Virus record (IMG/VR): IMGVR_UViG_3300027770_003399
Location: 58,121 to 122,120 of that record
DNA: 64,000 bases
Reading direction: 5' to 3' (one strand)
Source: a virus
Below the pieces are notes generated by a model. It had not been told where the DNA came from and made no database searches. It worked only from the letters and a program-made list of their open reading frames with translations. Numbering within the stretch: the stretch's first letter is position 1; each line of letters begins with the position of its first letter. Below are positions 23,344 through 32,624 of the stretch, piece by piece. A program made the position numbers and the translations under genes.

Positions 23344-25229
23344 TGAATATTGAAAAAGACGATCAGGCTTTTATAGTTAGTTTTTTATCTCACTGTTGTA
23401 TATTACTAACTTTATCATTAATTCCTATCATTAATGAAAGAATAGCCCCAACTATTCAAATAGTATCTTATCCAGTACAAGAAATAATAATACCAGAATC
23501 AGTAGACATAGAGGACATTAATACTTTTAGTGAAGAAGAAACGATATTAAGTAATGAGGAAGCTGGAGAAGAAAGTCTACAGATAAATGAAGAGAACTTA
23601 GAAATAGAGCTTCAGTCTGTTGAAACAGTGGAGGATTTTGGCGACACAATATCCAATGAGGATTTGATGGAGCTTTCTGGGTCGTCAAATGAGTCCAATA
23701 TCGGCAACTCTGGCGTTGCTGTTAGTGGAGTTGGTAGTGCTGTTGATCGGTTGTCCAGAGAGATTGTGAGCAATGCTAATGATCGTCCAGTGGTTGTATT
23801 TTGGTTATTTGATGCTTCAGTCAGCCTTTTTAAACAGAGGGCGGATATAGCCTCTAGATTTGAAAAGGTGTTGACGGAAATAGAGCTTTCTAAAAATCAA
23901 AATCAACAGATAAATCACATAGTCAGCAGTTTTGGGGGAGTCCTTAGAACCATTACTTCTGCCCCAACCTCTGATAAAGACCAGCTAATAAAAGATATTC
24001 TGTCTATCGGACTTGATGAGTCTGGAATAGAGAATGTTTTTGGGTCGATTCAAGAACTAATAATATCTCATAAAAATCTTCTTAAAAAGAATAAATCAAG
24101 AATGATGGTAATATGTTTTACTGATGAGGTTGGTGATGATCAAAATAAATTAGAACCCCTTATTGTATCTGCCAAACAAACAGGTTGCATGATTTATGTT
24201 GTTGGAGTTCCATCTCCATTTGGTGTTGCAAAGAGTGAATTAAAATATGTTGATCCTGATGAAAAGTATGACCAAACAGAAAAATGGGTACAAATTCAAC
24301 AAGGGCCAGAGTCTTTTGTTAAAATGACCCTCAACATGAAAAGTTTAGATATAGACAATATATTAATAGATAGTGGGTTTGGGTCATATTCATTATCAAG
24401 ATTGTGTCAAAATACTGGTGGACTATACTTTGCTCTTCATCCTAATAGAAATAGTAGTCATAAAATATCTAAAAAGGATATTGATCCACTATCTTCTGGT
24501 ATTCAATACTTTTTTGATCCCAACATAATGTTTAATTATAAGCCAGATTATAGATCAATAGACCAACAAACTAAAGAAATATTATCTAATAAAACAAAAT
24601 TAGCTCTTATAAATGCTTGTAGAATTGAAGATGGGATAAATATCTCTGGTAATCAAGTTTTGAAATTTGATGCTAGAACCATAGAATCTTTCTTAAAGTC
24701 TTTAAATAAGGCTCAACAATTTTCTGCTAAACTAGACCCTAAAATAGCTCAGGTATTTTCTATTCTTCAAAACGGAGAAGCGACTAGGGGTTCGGTAAAA
24801 GAAAAGGTGTGGGGGGCGAGTTTTGATCTTGCTATGGGGCGAATTTATGCTGCTAAATGTAGAAATGAATCATACAATCTTTTATTAGCAGAAGCTAAGT
24901 TGGGAATGAAAACAGAGAGACAGGAGTCTAATCAGTGGGAACTGGTACATACTGAAGAGTCGATAAAAGGAAATAGCTCGGTGGAGAAATCTTTTAAATT
25001 AGCTAAAATGTATCTAAACAGAGTAGTCAGCGAAAATCCTGGAACCCCTTGGGCATTAGTAGCTAGCGAGGAATTGAAAACTCCTATGGGATATAAGTGG
25101 ATGGAAGGATATTTAGAACCAGATATAATGAAGATGAATGATAATGGTAACAATATCCCGAAACCTCCAAAAGATGATGAAAAAAAGATGTTGTCTCCAA
25201 AAATGCAGAGAAATGTTAGCAAGATTTGA
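23343..25229 (+). CDS. membrane-anchored von Willebrand A-domain protein
   Basis: 628 residues. One N-terminal transmembrane helix (IVSFLSHCCILLTLSLI) is followed by an acidic stretch, then a vWA domain with the MIDAS motif in LFDASVSLF (DxSxS) and a later CFTDEVGDD. The C-terminal third is helical and lacks a named domain. Similar TM-plus-vWA proteins are frequent in Planctomycetes. It starts inside the DUF1501 stop codon, implying a shared complex. Metal-dependent protein binding at the membrane is the likely role; a virion or cell-surface target is unknown. Confidence 0.75.
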   Translation: MNIEKDDQAFIVSFLSHCCILLTLSLIPIINERIAPTIQIVSYPVQEIIIPESVDIEDINTFSEEETILSNEEAGEESLQINEENLEIELQSVETVEDFGDTISNEDLMELSGSSNESNIGNSGVAVSGVGSAVDRLSREIVSNANDRPVVVFWLFDASVSLFKQRADIASRFEKVLTEIELSKNQNQQINHIVSSFGGVLRTITSAPTSDKDQLIKDILSIGLDESGIENVFGSIQELIISHKNLLKKNKSRMMVICFTDEVGDDQNKLEPLIVSAKQTGCMIYVVGVPSPFGVAKSELKYVDPDEKYDQTEKWVQIQQGPESFVKMTLNMKSLDIDNILIDSGFGSYSLSRLCQNTGGLYFALHPNRNSSHKISKKDIDPLSSGIQYFFDPNIMFNYKPDYRSIDQQTKEILSNKTKLALINACRIEDGINISGNQVLKFDARTIESFLKSLNKAQQFSAKLDPKIAQVFSILQNGEATRGSVKEKVWGASFDLAMGRIYAAKCRNESYNLLLAEAKLGMKTERQESNQWELVHTEESIKGNSSVEKSFKLAKMYLNRVVSENPGTPWALVASEELKTPMGYKWMEGYLEPDIMKMNDNGNNIPKPPKDDEKKMLSPKMQRNVSKI

Positions 25230-25259
25230 TTTAAACTCTTATTCGATAAAGGATTAATA

Positions 25260-25352
25260 ATGCCTATTGTTCTTGCACTATTTGCTATCGGTATCTATCT
25301 GACTTGTATCAGGGTTTATGATTGGTGGAATGGATACGGGGATTTGTTTTGA
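25260..25352 (+). CDS. very small membrane peptide, 30 residues
   Basis: ATG after AAAGGA, then a peptide with one hydrophobic span (IVLALFAIGIYLTCI) and an aromatic end DWWNGYGDLF. It sits at the end of the DUF1501/vWA operon. Reality rests on the ribosome binding site and the clear transmembrane pattern. Confidence 0.45.
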   Translation: MPIVLALFAIGIYLTCIRVYDWWNGYGDLF

Positions 25353-25440
25353 TTAATATAGTAATTTTATTAGCGGCAGGAAAGTTTCCTCTAATATATC
25401 TTTTAACAGCAGGATGATAATATCCAAGTAAGCAATAGTA

Positions 25441-25983
25441 TTATTTTACAACCTTAATAAAAAAAGAAGGACATCCATCATCAGCTATACATACTACCTC
25501 TTGATTTAACTGTTTACAAAAAGCAGATACTGCTTCTTTAACTCCATAATGGTAGTCATGCCCCATAATTATTCCACCATTTTTTGTCTTATAATATGAA
25601 TAAAACAAATCATTACAAACCGCTTGGATTGTGTGATCACCATCTATATAGACAGCGTCAAAAAAATTATTCTCACAGCTTTTTAAAAATGCTACTGATG
25701 GAGATCTAATGACATCAACATTATTGTAGTACTTATATTTTTGATACAACCCCAAATAAATCTCTTCCATGTTTTGTATTTCATAATGGTTGTTTCCATC
25801 TTTGTCGCCAGACCCGTAAGTTCCCTGCCAAATATCTACTAAATACAAATGTGACGGTTGAGCTTTTTCAAGAATCTCTTTTGCAAAATCTCCAACAAAA
25901 ACCCCTATCTCCAGGAAACTACAATGTTTTGGGATAATTTCAAGCAAGTCAGATCTTGTTTTATAGTGTGTGATTTTATTCAT
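25441..25983 (-). CDS. class I SAM-dependent methyltransferase
   Basis: 180 residues. Motif I region FLEIGVFVGDFAKEIL, post-I LYLVDIWQG, then AVYIDGDHTIQAV and GGIIMGHDYHYG. It is the same Methyltransf_24 type as the protein at 5217-5825, with the same order of motifs, and the two may be old paralogues. It ends a minus-strand cluster with a glycosyltransferase-like protein upstream, which suggests glycan methylation. Confidence 0.8.
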   Translation of the reverse strand: MNKITHYKTRSDLLEIIPKHCSFLEIGVFVGDFAKEILEKAQPSHLYLVDIWQGTYGSGDKDGNNHYEIQNMEEIYLGLYQKYKYYNNVDVIRSPSVAFLKSCENNFFDAVYIDGDHTIQAVCNDLFYSYYKTKNGGIIMGHDYHYGVKEAVSAFCKQLNQEVVCIADDGCPSFFIKVVK

Positions 25984-25988
25984 TTTTT

Positions 25989-26774
25989 CTAGTATTTATA
26001 ATATCTGGGTAACACTTTTCTATTTTTATTATTCATTTGATCATTAATATTCTGGATTTGGCCACCGATATAATTCTTCGGGTAAAACATAATAGAAGAT
26101 AGAAAGTCCCCAAATATATTGTCTACCTCAGTCTTAAATGGTGGATATATTTTACTTTTTATAGACTCTATAGATAATATAGATTGATCATTTCTATGAT
26201 ACTTACACTCTGACTGATCTCCATCTGGATTCTTTATAGATGGTTGTGGCCCACTAATCGATTCCTCTAAACAGAGAGAAAGAACTCTGTTCAAAAAATC
26301 TGTATTTTTTATTGTTTTTTTATAAGACTGAAAACCCGCCCATATTTGTGGAGTGTCTAAAAAAGATTCCCCTGCTAGTTTTTCTATACATTTTTTAGTA
26401 GTCCAGTTTTTGATCAAGAACTGGTCTTCGGGATATCTTAATAACAATGAGTCCATAAAGCAAAAGTCTTCTATATCAGACAGACTGCCATTTATTTTAT
26501 TCGCAGAATCTGTATATATCACGATTTCTGCATCATTTAAACTATCTAGAATAGCCCAGTACTTATAAGCAAATAAGAATGGTTTATTTAAATTTTCTAT
26601 ATTTTCTGGAATTGTTTTTATAGAAATAAAATCTGCCACATTACGAGATACCGGCTTATCTCCAAATAAATAAATGGTATGCTTTATATCTTTATTCTTT
26701 TCAAAAGAGTTTTGAAAACACTCGATAGCTTTATCAAAGAAAATATTATTACAGCATGTTATTAAGCTTATCAT
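25989..26774 (-). CDS. glycosyltransferase-like protein
   Basis: 261 residues. It opens MISLITCCNNIFFDKAI and has YWAILDSLNDAEIVIYTDSAN, where the DxA-type acidic turn is at a typical GT-A metal site, and a GP..DQS block near the C-terminus. No named family can be assigned by eye. Its neighbours in the minus-strand cluster, a methyltransferase and a GT-D-like protein, support a glycan role. Confidence 0.55.
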   Translation of the reverse strand: MISLITCCNNIFFDKAIECFQNSFEKNKDIKHTIYLFGDKPVSRNVADFISIKTIPENIENLNKPFLFAYKYWAILDSLNDAEIVIYTDSANKINGSLSDIEDFCFMDSLLLRYPEDQFLIKNWTTKKCIEKLAGESFLDTPQIWAGFQSYKKTIKNTDFLNRVLSLCLEESISGPQPSIKNPDGDQSECKYHRNDQSILSIESIKSKIYPPFKTEVDNIFGDFLSSIMFYPKNYIGGQIQNINDQMNNKNRKVLPRYYKY

Positions 26775-26823
26775 AAGTATTTTTTGTCTTTAAAATTTGA
26801 TGATATAAATATGTTGTATAAGT

Positions 26824-27483
26824 TTAAGAAGAATTTTTAGTCATCTCTTGCATCCTAGCAAGAAAGTCTTCGTCAGACTCCTCTACTTCTGGAATTACAT
26901 CTACTGATTCTGGAATCTTGGGAATATCAGGACTATCTATCAAAGACTTAATTTTATTCATAAACTCAGAATCATCTTCGATATCTAAGTCATTGCTCAT
27001 TTTATTCATTTCCTTAACTTCTGACAAAGAAATATTTTTTCTATTTGTAAAGTAATTACTTCCATATGACACATATACTTCCGACCCCTTTGAGATATCT
27101 TGGGTGGCTACAACATCTGCTATAGAAGAATCGTAATAAAAATTCCACTCTGTATTTGGACTATCTTGATGATTATAGATCATGCCATAACCCAAAACCA
27201 TCCAGAACACGCCTCCGTGAGCGTTATATTCTTTGTCTGGATTTGTTTCAGCAGAACATCCGCAATTTGATTCTTTATAACAATATTTTCTAAGTTGGGG
27301 ATCATGAATATAGTTTGATCTCCAATCCAATCTAACCATTGGACATCTCTCTATTAGTTGTCCACTAGCTATATTATTTGTTGCTATTACTCCAATTCCC
27401 TCTATTTCAGAGTAACCTACAACTATATCCTCTGACTTAAAGTATTGATTTTTTTCACCGGCTATTGGTTTTGGAAGTATCAT
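26824..27483 (-). CDS. SET-domain protein
   Basis: 219 residues. The SET order is visible: SEIEGIGVIATNNIASGQLIE at the start, a Cys-containing insert (CYKESNCGCS), YNHQDSPNTEW corresponding to the NHxxxPN catalytic/SAM block, and SEVYVSYGSNYF corresponding to the E-x4-YG end. SET enzymes methylate protein lysines with SAM. It could target host proteins or a phage chromatin-like protein. A ~60-residue acidic helix-rich tail follows the SET domain. Confidence 0.8.
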   Translation of the reverse strand: MILPKPIAGEKNQYFKSEDIVVGYSEIEGIGVIATNNIASGQLIERCPMVRLDWRSNYIHDPQLRKYCYKESNCGCSAETNPDKEYNAHGGVFWMVLGYGMIYNHQDSPNTEWNFYYDSSIADVVATQDISKGSEVYVSYGSNYFTNRKNISLSEVKEMNKMSNDLDIEDDSEFMNKIKSLIDSPDIPKIPESVDVIPEVEESDEDFLARMQEMTKNSS

Positions 27484-27534
27484 GAGATAATGTGTCCTTT
27501 TTATTATAATAAGTTAAATATGTTTTGTTTAGAT

Positions 27535-28353
27535 CTACCAGTAGCATCCACCCTCCAACAATTCTGGTCTCTCTGGAATTTCATGATACATTGGTCTTAT
27601 CCATGATTGAGTACCATACCAATCTTTGTGATGAAACATATCATCCCATCTCTTTCCTCGTATGCCAAATAATAATTGAGTCCCGCCTCCAGTATGTATG
27701 CATGATTTTCCCATAGCTTTAATAAATCTACAAACCTCTAGCGAATATCCTCCAGCTCCGACGACAGCACAATCAAATTCTGCTTTAAGAATCTCTTCTT
27801 TTAATATTTCTATTTTAGTTTGCCAATCTATTGGAGATAGTCCCGTAAGAGCCTCTGAATATCCTACTCCTATCACTACACAGCTTCCTATTTTAGCTCC
27901 GGGCCAAATTTCAGAATATCTATTAACTTGTTGCCCAATAGTATCTTTTAGTTGGGAAACACATAGTACTCTCTTGTCCCCAAGACGATAATGCCATCCA
28001 TCTTCTCCATGATCAAAAGGCTCTATCTGTGAAAAAGAATGTAAAAGTCTTCCGGTTCCCACAGAATCAATAACATATGAGTCCCCATAATCTTTGCACC
28101 AAGGCAGGACATAATCCAGATCTTTTACCGCCAAGAGATAGTTATCGAGCCAGCAAATTAGGCTCTGCTCATTCTTACAATATATTCCAGCATTTATATA
28201 TAGCATATCCTCAACCATGCGTTTTGGAATGCCCGATTTAAGATACTCAGCACAGTGCGAAGCCTCAACACTTCCTAACTTACCAATAGAAATTGGGAGG
28301 TTACTATCTGGGATCAAAAAGGGGCCTAATTTATTTAGATATGCTTCGCTCAT
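27535..28353 (-). CDS. GT-D-type glycosyltransferase-like protein
   Basis: 272 residues from the second ATG, which has an AGGA site. KLGSVEASHC near the start, GVGYSEALTGLSP, then AVVGAGGYSLEVCRFIKAMG and HTGGGTQLLFGIRGKRWD form the pattern of GT-D-like proteins found in large viruses and capsule clusters. A sugar transferase acting on virion or host glycans is the likely role. Its own promoter lies at 28386-28414 and it heads the minus-strand cluster. Confidence 0.65.
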   Translation of the reverse strand: MSEAYLNKLGPFLIPDSNLPISIGKLGSVEASHCAEYLKSGIPKRMVEDMLYINAGIYCKNEQSLICWLDNYLLAVKDLDYVLPWCKDYGDSYVIDSVGTGRLLHSFSQIEPFDHGEDGWHYRLGDKRVLCVSQLKDTIGQQVNRYSEIWPGAKIGSCVVIGVGYSEALTGLSPIDWQTKIEILKEEILKAEFDCAVVGAGGYSLEVCRFIKAMGKSCIHTGGGTQLLFGIRGKRWDDMFHHKDWYGTQSWIRPMYHEIPERPELLEGGCYW

Positions 28354-28385
28354 ATTTTTTCCTAGGAAGATACACAATCCTTAAT

Positions 28386-28414
28386 ATAATAGAACAGAAC
28401 AAGCATATTGTCAA
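28386..28414 (-). promoter_or_regulatory. sigma70-like promoter, minus strand
   Basis: On the minus strand TTGACA (28409-28414), a 17 bp spacer and TATTAT (28386-28391). It precedes the GT-D-like gene and the rest of the 25.4-28.4 kb cluster. Confidence 0.7.
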
Positions 28415-28493
28415 TAAAATAAAATCTGAATAATTAATACTAGAATAGCTCTCTTTATTACCATAAAACCAGAAACAGGCAATGCTTCTACGA

Positions 28494-28510
28494 AGGTGTA
28501 TAATATAGAG
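28494..28510 (+). promoter_or_regulatory. AGGTGTATA late-type promoter candidate
   Basis: AGGTGTATAATATAGAG, 22 bases before the ATG of the trypsin-like protease, with an AAGGAG site between. Confidence 0.6.
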
Positions 28511-28532
28511 CTTTATTATAAGGAGCATATTT

Positions 28533-29315
28533 ATGAAAATTTTTTTATCCTTTATTTTATATTTTATAATAACAACTTGCTTATTAGCTGGAACAATACG
28601 ACAAGATACGTCAGACTCTAAGTACCTAGAGTATGGTAAAAAATATATTTCTGTTGTTAAAATAAGCGGATATATGAATATTGTCCATAATTCTACCATG
28701 TCTGTTTTTGAGACGATAGAGAAGGTGGAGACAATAGCTTCTGGATCAGCAGTAGTAATAGATCCTCATTGGATATTAACTGCTGCGCATGTAGTTACCG
28801 ACTCAAATAATCATTTTTTTTATATAGGATCTAAAAAATATACTGTAGACGACATTATAGTTCATCCGTCTTATGATAAAAATAGCAAGATGACTTTTGC
28901 AGATATCGCTCTATGTTACGTCAAAGAAGAGATAGATCTTTCTTTTTATCCTCTTTTATACGACAAAGACGACGAAGTCGGGAAACTGTGTGGACTATGT
29001 GGGTATGGGTCAACAGGATCAGCATCTATGGGGGCTGTCAAGAGCGATGAAAGAAAAAGAGCAGGAAGCAATAAAGTATCTCTTATGACTGATGATCTTT
29101 TGTTCTGCGATATGAGCCGTAGGAATCCCACAGAGCTGGAGTTTTTAATATCTCATGGTGATAGCGGGGGTGGTTTATTTATAAATGGAAAACTAGCGGG
29201 TATTCACTCTTTTGTGTCTGCCTCAGATAAAAAAGCGGATTCTAGTTATGGAGATCAGAGTGGGCATACTAGGATTTCAACATATAAAAGATGGATTGAC
29301 TTTATTGTTAAGTAG
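28533..29315 (+). CDS. secreted trypsin-like serine protease
   Basis: 260 residues with an N-terminal signal peptide (FLSFILYFIITTCLLAG). The chymotrypsin-fold triad is readable: H86 in LTAAHVV, D124 in FADIALCYV and S211 in HGDSGGGLF. It should act outside the cytoplasm. It has a late-type promoter and a strong ribosome binding site, and is followed by a membrane protein, an actin-like ATPase and a subtilisin-like protease on the same strand. Confidence 0.88.
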   Translation: MKIFLSFILYFIITTCLLAGTIRQDTSDSKYLEYGKKYISVVKISGYMNIVHNSTMSVFETIEKVETIASGSAVVIDPHWILTAAHVVTDSNNHFFYIGSKKYTVDDIIVHPSYDKNSKMTFADIALCYVKEEIDLSFYPLLYDKDDEVGKLCGLCGYGSTGSASMGAVKSDERKRAGSNKVSLMTDDLLFCDMSRRNPTELEFLISHGDSGGGLFINGKLAGIHSFVSASDKKADSSYGDQSGHTRISTYKRWIDFIVK

Positions 29316-29341
29316 TTCTAATAGCTAGTCTATCTCTTGTT

Positions 29342-29355
29342 GGGTGTATAATAAT
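29342..29355 (+). promoter_or_regulatory. GGTGTATAATAAT late-type element
   Basis: GGGTGTATAATAAT about 40 bases before the gene at 29395. It lacks the first A of the AGGTGTATA motif, so it is a weaker match. Confidence 0.4.
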
Positions 29356-29394
29356 GGGTCTATCTATTGTTTTTTATATACTGGTTTATTTTAA

Positions 29395-29706
29395 ATGAGC
29401 AACATAACAATATTATTAGTAAGTGTTGGATATGTATCAATATATTTTATAGGATTTATAATGGGTAGATTGAATACTTTATCTGGAAATATGTTCAATA
29501 ATGACAATAATATGGTTAAAACTACTAGCTTTTTAAATAGAACGAAGGAGAAGCAGCAGGAGATTATTATAGATACAAAAAAGTATGTTACAGAAATAAA
29601 AACCGATCAATTAATAAAAAGTTTTACAGATTTGGGCGATACAACAGTTAATCAGGATACTATTGCTGGATCAGTTTCTAAATTAAATCAATTAAAAAAG
29701 GGGTGA
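29395..29706 (+). CDS. small N-anchored membrane protein
   Basis: 103 residues. An N-terminal hydrophobic span (ITILLVSVGYVSIYFIGFI) is followed by a soluble, lysine-rich helical tail. It lies three bases before the actin-like ATPase gene and could be its membrane partner. No family is recognised. Confidence 0.6.
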   Translation: MSNITILLVSVGYVSIYFIGFIMGRLNTLSGNMFNNDNNMVKTTSFLNRTKEKQQEIIIDTKKYVTEIKTDQLIKSFTDLGDTTVNQDTIAGSVSKLNQLKKG

Positions 29707-29709
29707 TTT

Positions 29710-30711
29710 ATGGCAAAGGGGTTAGATGTTGGAACGTCATATATTGTTTTATCTAATGAGATTAATAATACTATAGAATATAAAGATTTTAGAGATGCCT
29801 TTTATATTATCAGGCCATCAACTCCTGTTGCGACTAAAATGATAGAGAAGGGGTTGGCCGGTAAGATTTTCGTCAAAGATATAGATGGGTCATTTATAAT
29901 ACTGGGTAATGATGCTATAGAAAAAGCCATAGAAAGAAATGATAGTGCTAAAAGACCCATGTATAAGGGAGTAGTCTCTGCAAAAGAGAAAGATGCTAGA
30001 AAAATATTATCATTTATTTTAAAAGAGGTTGTAGGAAAAGCAGATGAGCCTAATGAAAAATTAGTGTTCTGTATACCTGCTCAACCGATAGATCAACAAG
30101 ACGATGATTTTGATGTTGGCTATCATGAAGATGTTATTAAATCTGTATTAGCAGAATGTGGATATGCTGCTAGAAGTATCAATGAAGCTGAAGCTCTATG
30201 TTATTCAGAATTAGAGAATGATGATTATACGGGTCTTAGCTTGTCTTGGGGTGCTGGCATGGTAAATATATGCATAATGCTTAATGGAGAGCCAACTGTG
30301 ATGTTCTCTACTACAAAAAGTGGAGATTGGATAGATAGAATGAGTGCTATCGCAACAGGGGAGCCTGATAGTGTTGTGCAAGCAGAAAAGGAGCACGGAA
30401 GTTTTATTATTGGACAAGACAACCCAAACCAAGTACTAGCTGCTGTTTCAGCATATTACGAAAGACTAATAGACTATACCACTAAACAACTAACAGCATC
30501 CTTATTACATCATAAGTCTTTGCCGAAGTTCAAAAATCCACTACCTATTGTTGTAGCAGGAGGAACATCTCAAGCAGCAGGGTTTATAGAAGAATTTGAG
30601 AAAAAATTAAAAGAAAATAATTTCCCTCTGGTAATACAACAGGTCAGACACGCAAAAGATCCTCTTCATGCTGTTTCTAGGGGGTGCTTAATAGCATCTA
30701 AAGTTTTATGA
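29710..30711 (+). CDS. actin/Hsp70-superfamily ATPase (ParM/MreB-like)
   Basis: 333 residues. GLDVGTSYIVL at the start is the phosphate-1 loop, LSLSWGAGMVNICIM about 175 residues later the phosphate-2 loop, and PIVVAGGTSQAAGF the adenosine motif. The spacing fits the actin/Hsp70/ParM fold without an Hsp70 substrate domain. Phage actin-like proteins segregate DNA or organise the infected cell. The stop overlaps the subtilase start by four bases (ATGA). Confidence 0.75.
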   Translation: MAKGLDVGTSYIVLSNEINNTIEYKDFRDAFYIIRPSTPVATKMIEKGLAGKIFVKDIDGSFIILGNDAIEKAIERNDSAKRPMYKGVVSAKEKDARKILSFILKEVVGKADEPNEKLVFCIPAQPIDQQDDDFDVGYHEDVIKSVLAECGYAARSINEAEALCYSELENDDYTGLSLSWGAGMVNICIMLNGEPTVMFSTTKSGDWIDRMSAIATGEPDSVVQAEKEHGSFIIGQDNPNQVLAAVSAYYERLIDYTTKQLTASLLHHKSLPKFKNPLPIVVAGGTSQAAGFIEEFEKKLKENNFPLVIQQVRHAKDPLHAVSRGCLIASKVL

Positions 30712-31652
30712 TATTTTTTAATAAAAAGAATAAAAAAGGACAAGTCTCTCTTCTTCCTCATACCAGAACAGAGGTATATGGATTAGATCCATCTTCTACA
30801 CAAATGATTGGATGGGAAATAAAAAAATTAAACATAGATAGACAATGGACATACTCAGAAGGAAAGGGTGTCGTTGTTGCCGTAATCGATACTGGTTGTG
30901 ATTTACAGCATGTTGATATAAAAAATAATCTATTGAAGGGAATAAATCTTTTAGACAATTCTAAAGATCCACAGGACGACAATGGTCATGGAAGTCATGT
31001 TTGTGGAATGATAGCTGCCGAAAATAATGGTTTGGGCATGGTTGGTGTTGCTCCACAAGTAAAAATTTTACCTGTTAAAGCTCTAAACTCAAAAGGAGAT
31101 GGCTCTTTACAGGATGTTATTAATGGAATCATCTGGTCAGCAGATGCTGGAGCAGATTTCATTACTATGTCATTAGGGACGAGCAATACTTCGGATGGTC
31201 TTGAGAAGGCAATAGCTTATGCCTCTTTAAAAGGCTCTGTCGTTTTTGCTGCTGCTGGTAATAGTGGAGAAAAGACAGAAATATTGTATCCTGCAAGATA
31301 TAAAAATGTTATATCTATAGGAGCAATAGATGAGCATTTAAATAGGACTTCCTTTACTTGCAGTGGAGAAGACTTAGATTTTTTATCTCCCGGACACAAT
31401 GTTTTTAGTATAGCTCCTAATAATGGCTATGCGATAATGAGTGGAACGAGTATGAGCAATCCGTTTGCTGTTGGGTGTGCTTGCCTATTACTATCTCATA
31501 ACAGGCAGCATAAAAGATTTTCTTTGAGAAGCGCTCAAGATTACATAGATGTTTTGAGCAAGGTCTGTATTGATATTCCTGAAGAAAAATATAGGTCTAG
31601 GAAGTATCAGGGAAACGGTATTATTAAACTAGATTTTACAAAGTTAATATAG
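30708..31652 (+). CDS. subtilisin-like serine protease (S8)
   Basis: 314 residues. The catalytic triad is complete: D61 in AVIDTGCD, H94 in NGHGSHVCG and S248 in SGTSMSNP, with the oxyanion Asn in AAAGNSG. No signal peptide is visible, unlike the trypsin-like protease upstream, so it probably acts inside the cell or virion. It is translationally coupled to the actin-like ATPase. Its 3' end overlaps a convergent gene by nine bases. Confidence 0.92.
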   Translation: MIFFNKKNKKGQVSLLPHTRTEVYGLDPSSTQMIGWEIKKLNIDRQWTYSEGKGVVVAVIDTGCDLQHVDIKNNLLKGINLLDNSKDPQDDNGHGSHVCGMIAAENNGLGMVGVAPQVKILPVKALNSKGDGSLQDVINGIIWSADAGADFITMSLGTSNTSDGLEKAIAYASLKGSVVFAAAGNSGEKTEILYPARYKNVISIGAIDEHLNRTSFTCSGEDLDFLSPGHNVFSIAPNNGYAIMSGTSMSNPFAVGCACLLLSHNRQHKRFSLRSAQDYIDVLSKVCIDIPEEKYRSRKYQGNGIIKLDFTKLI

Positions 31653-32624
31653 ATCAAGATCAATTTGTATCAAATTTTTACCAAGATTATTAATATCTTT
31701 ACCTTGGTTATGTCTATGAAAAAGATATCCTGATTCCACGCTAAGATAATATCCTAGATTTGGATGGTCAGTATTCTCTATTTCTATAAACATATTGGAA
31801 TATTGTGGGTGCCGATTTATAAAACTATGAAGAGTCCCTATGTCTCCATTAAAATTTTGTAAGAGAATAGTGCTTTCTCTGATATGGTGAGTACTAGAAT
31901 ATAGTTGCTCCAAATATTCATAGAAAGAGTCTTCATCTTTGGACAATAACTGCCAAATAGAATTGTGATAGTTTCCAGTTATCCATTCAGAATAATCTAT
32001 CTTTCCAAAGCTGGGTTGCATAGTAGAGACAAAATCTTTTCCGTGATGAACTATCTGAGCATTTGTTACAAAAGAATTAAAGCCCCTATATGTCATATGG
32101 GGCAAGATATCATCTATAGCCATTCTGTCATTAGAGTAATGAAAATTATTTAAAATATATTCACGGGCTCTCCTATTGATCAGATAACCCCAAGCTCCAG
32201 TAGACTTAAAATTTTTAGATAAGTGAGGAGATATTGGAATACATTTTTTTTTACCATTAAATCCAAGAAGTATAATGTCCCACTCAATAGAATTTATATG
32301 ATCAAATAAAATGGGTAGATACTCGCTTATAGGAGCTGTCTTGGAATTATTTAAAACAAATACTTCTGGATATATCTGAAAATCATCCTCTACAACCAGA
32401 ATAGTTTCAAGATTTTTATCCAAACTATCAGAAAAAACTTTAAGATGGCTAACAGTTGGGGAAGATTGAGGAATATCGGTATTTTTTATTGCTACAGAAT
32501 TGGTGAGTCCCTCTATATTAAAGGTCTTAATCTGATCATTAATATTATTTAGCCTGTCTGTGGATTCTGGAAGGCTTATGAAGAATCCCTTATCGGCAAT
32601 TATAGTTCCATTAATTGATATCAT
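31644..32624 (-). CDS. GT25-type glycosyltransferase-like protein
   Basis: 326 residues. GFFISLPESTDRLNNI near the start and ILVVEDDFQIYPE (DxD-like acidic pair) match the GT25/LPS-transferase layout, where the start region reads VINLxxxxxR. The C-terminal part is aromatic-rich and unassigned. It overlaps the convergent subtilase gene and the start of the next minus-strand gene upstream. Confidence 0.65.
   Translation of the reverse strand: MISINGTIIADKGFFISLPESTDRLNNINDQIKTFNIEGLTNSVAIKNTDIPQSSPTVSHLKVFSDSLDKNLETILVVEDDFQIYPEVFVLNNSKTAPISEYLPILFDHINSIEWDIILLGFNGKKKCIPISPHLSKNFKSTGAWGYLINRRAREYILNNFHYSNDRMAIDDILPHMTYRGFNSFVTNAQIVHHGKDFVSTMQPSFGKIDYSEWITGNYHNSIWQLLSKDEDSFYEYLEQLYSSTHHIRESTILLQNFNGDIGTLHSFINRHPQYSNMFIEIENTDHPNLGYYLSVESGYLFHRHNQGKDINNLGKNLIQIDLDLY

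Noticed and set aside
25353-25440. 22-residue TTG-started hydrophobic frame
   Set aside because: It overlaps the 30-residue peptide, has no good ribosome site, and is too short to support.
28331-28699. Hydrophobic frame on the minus strand
   Set aside because: It overlaps the trypsin-like gene signal-peptide region on the other strand and the promoter of the GT-D-like gene; it is a shadow of these.
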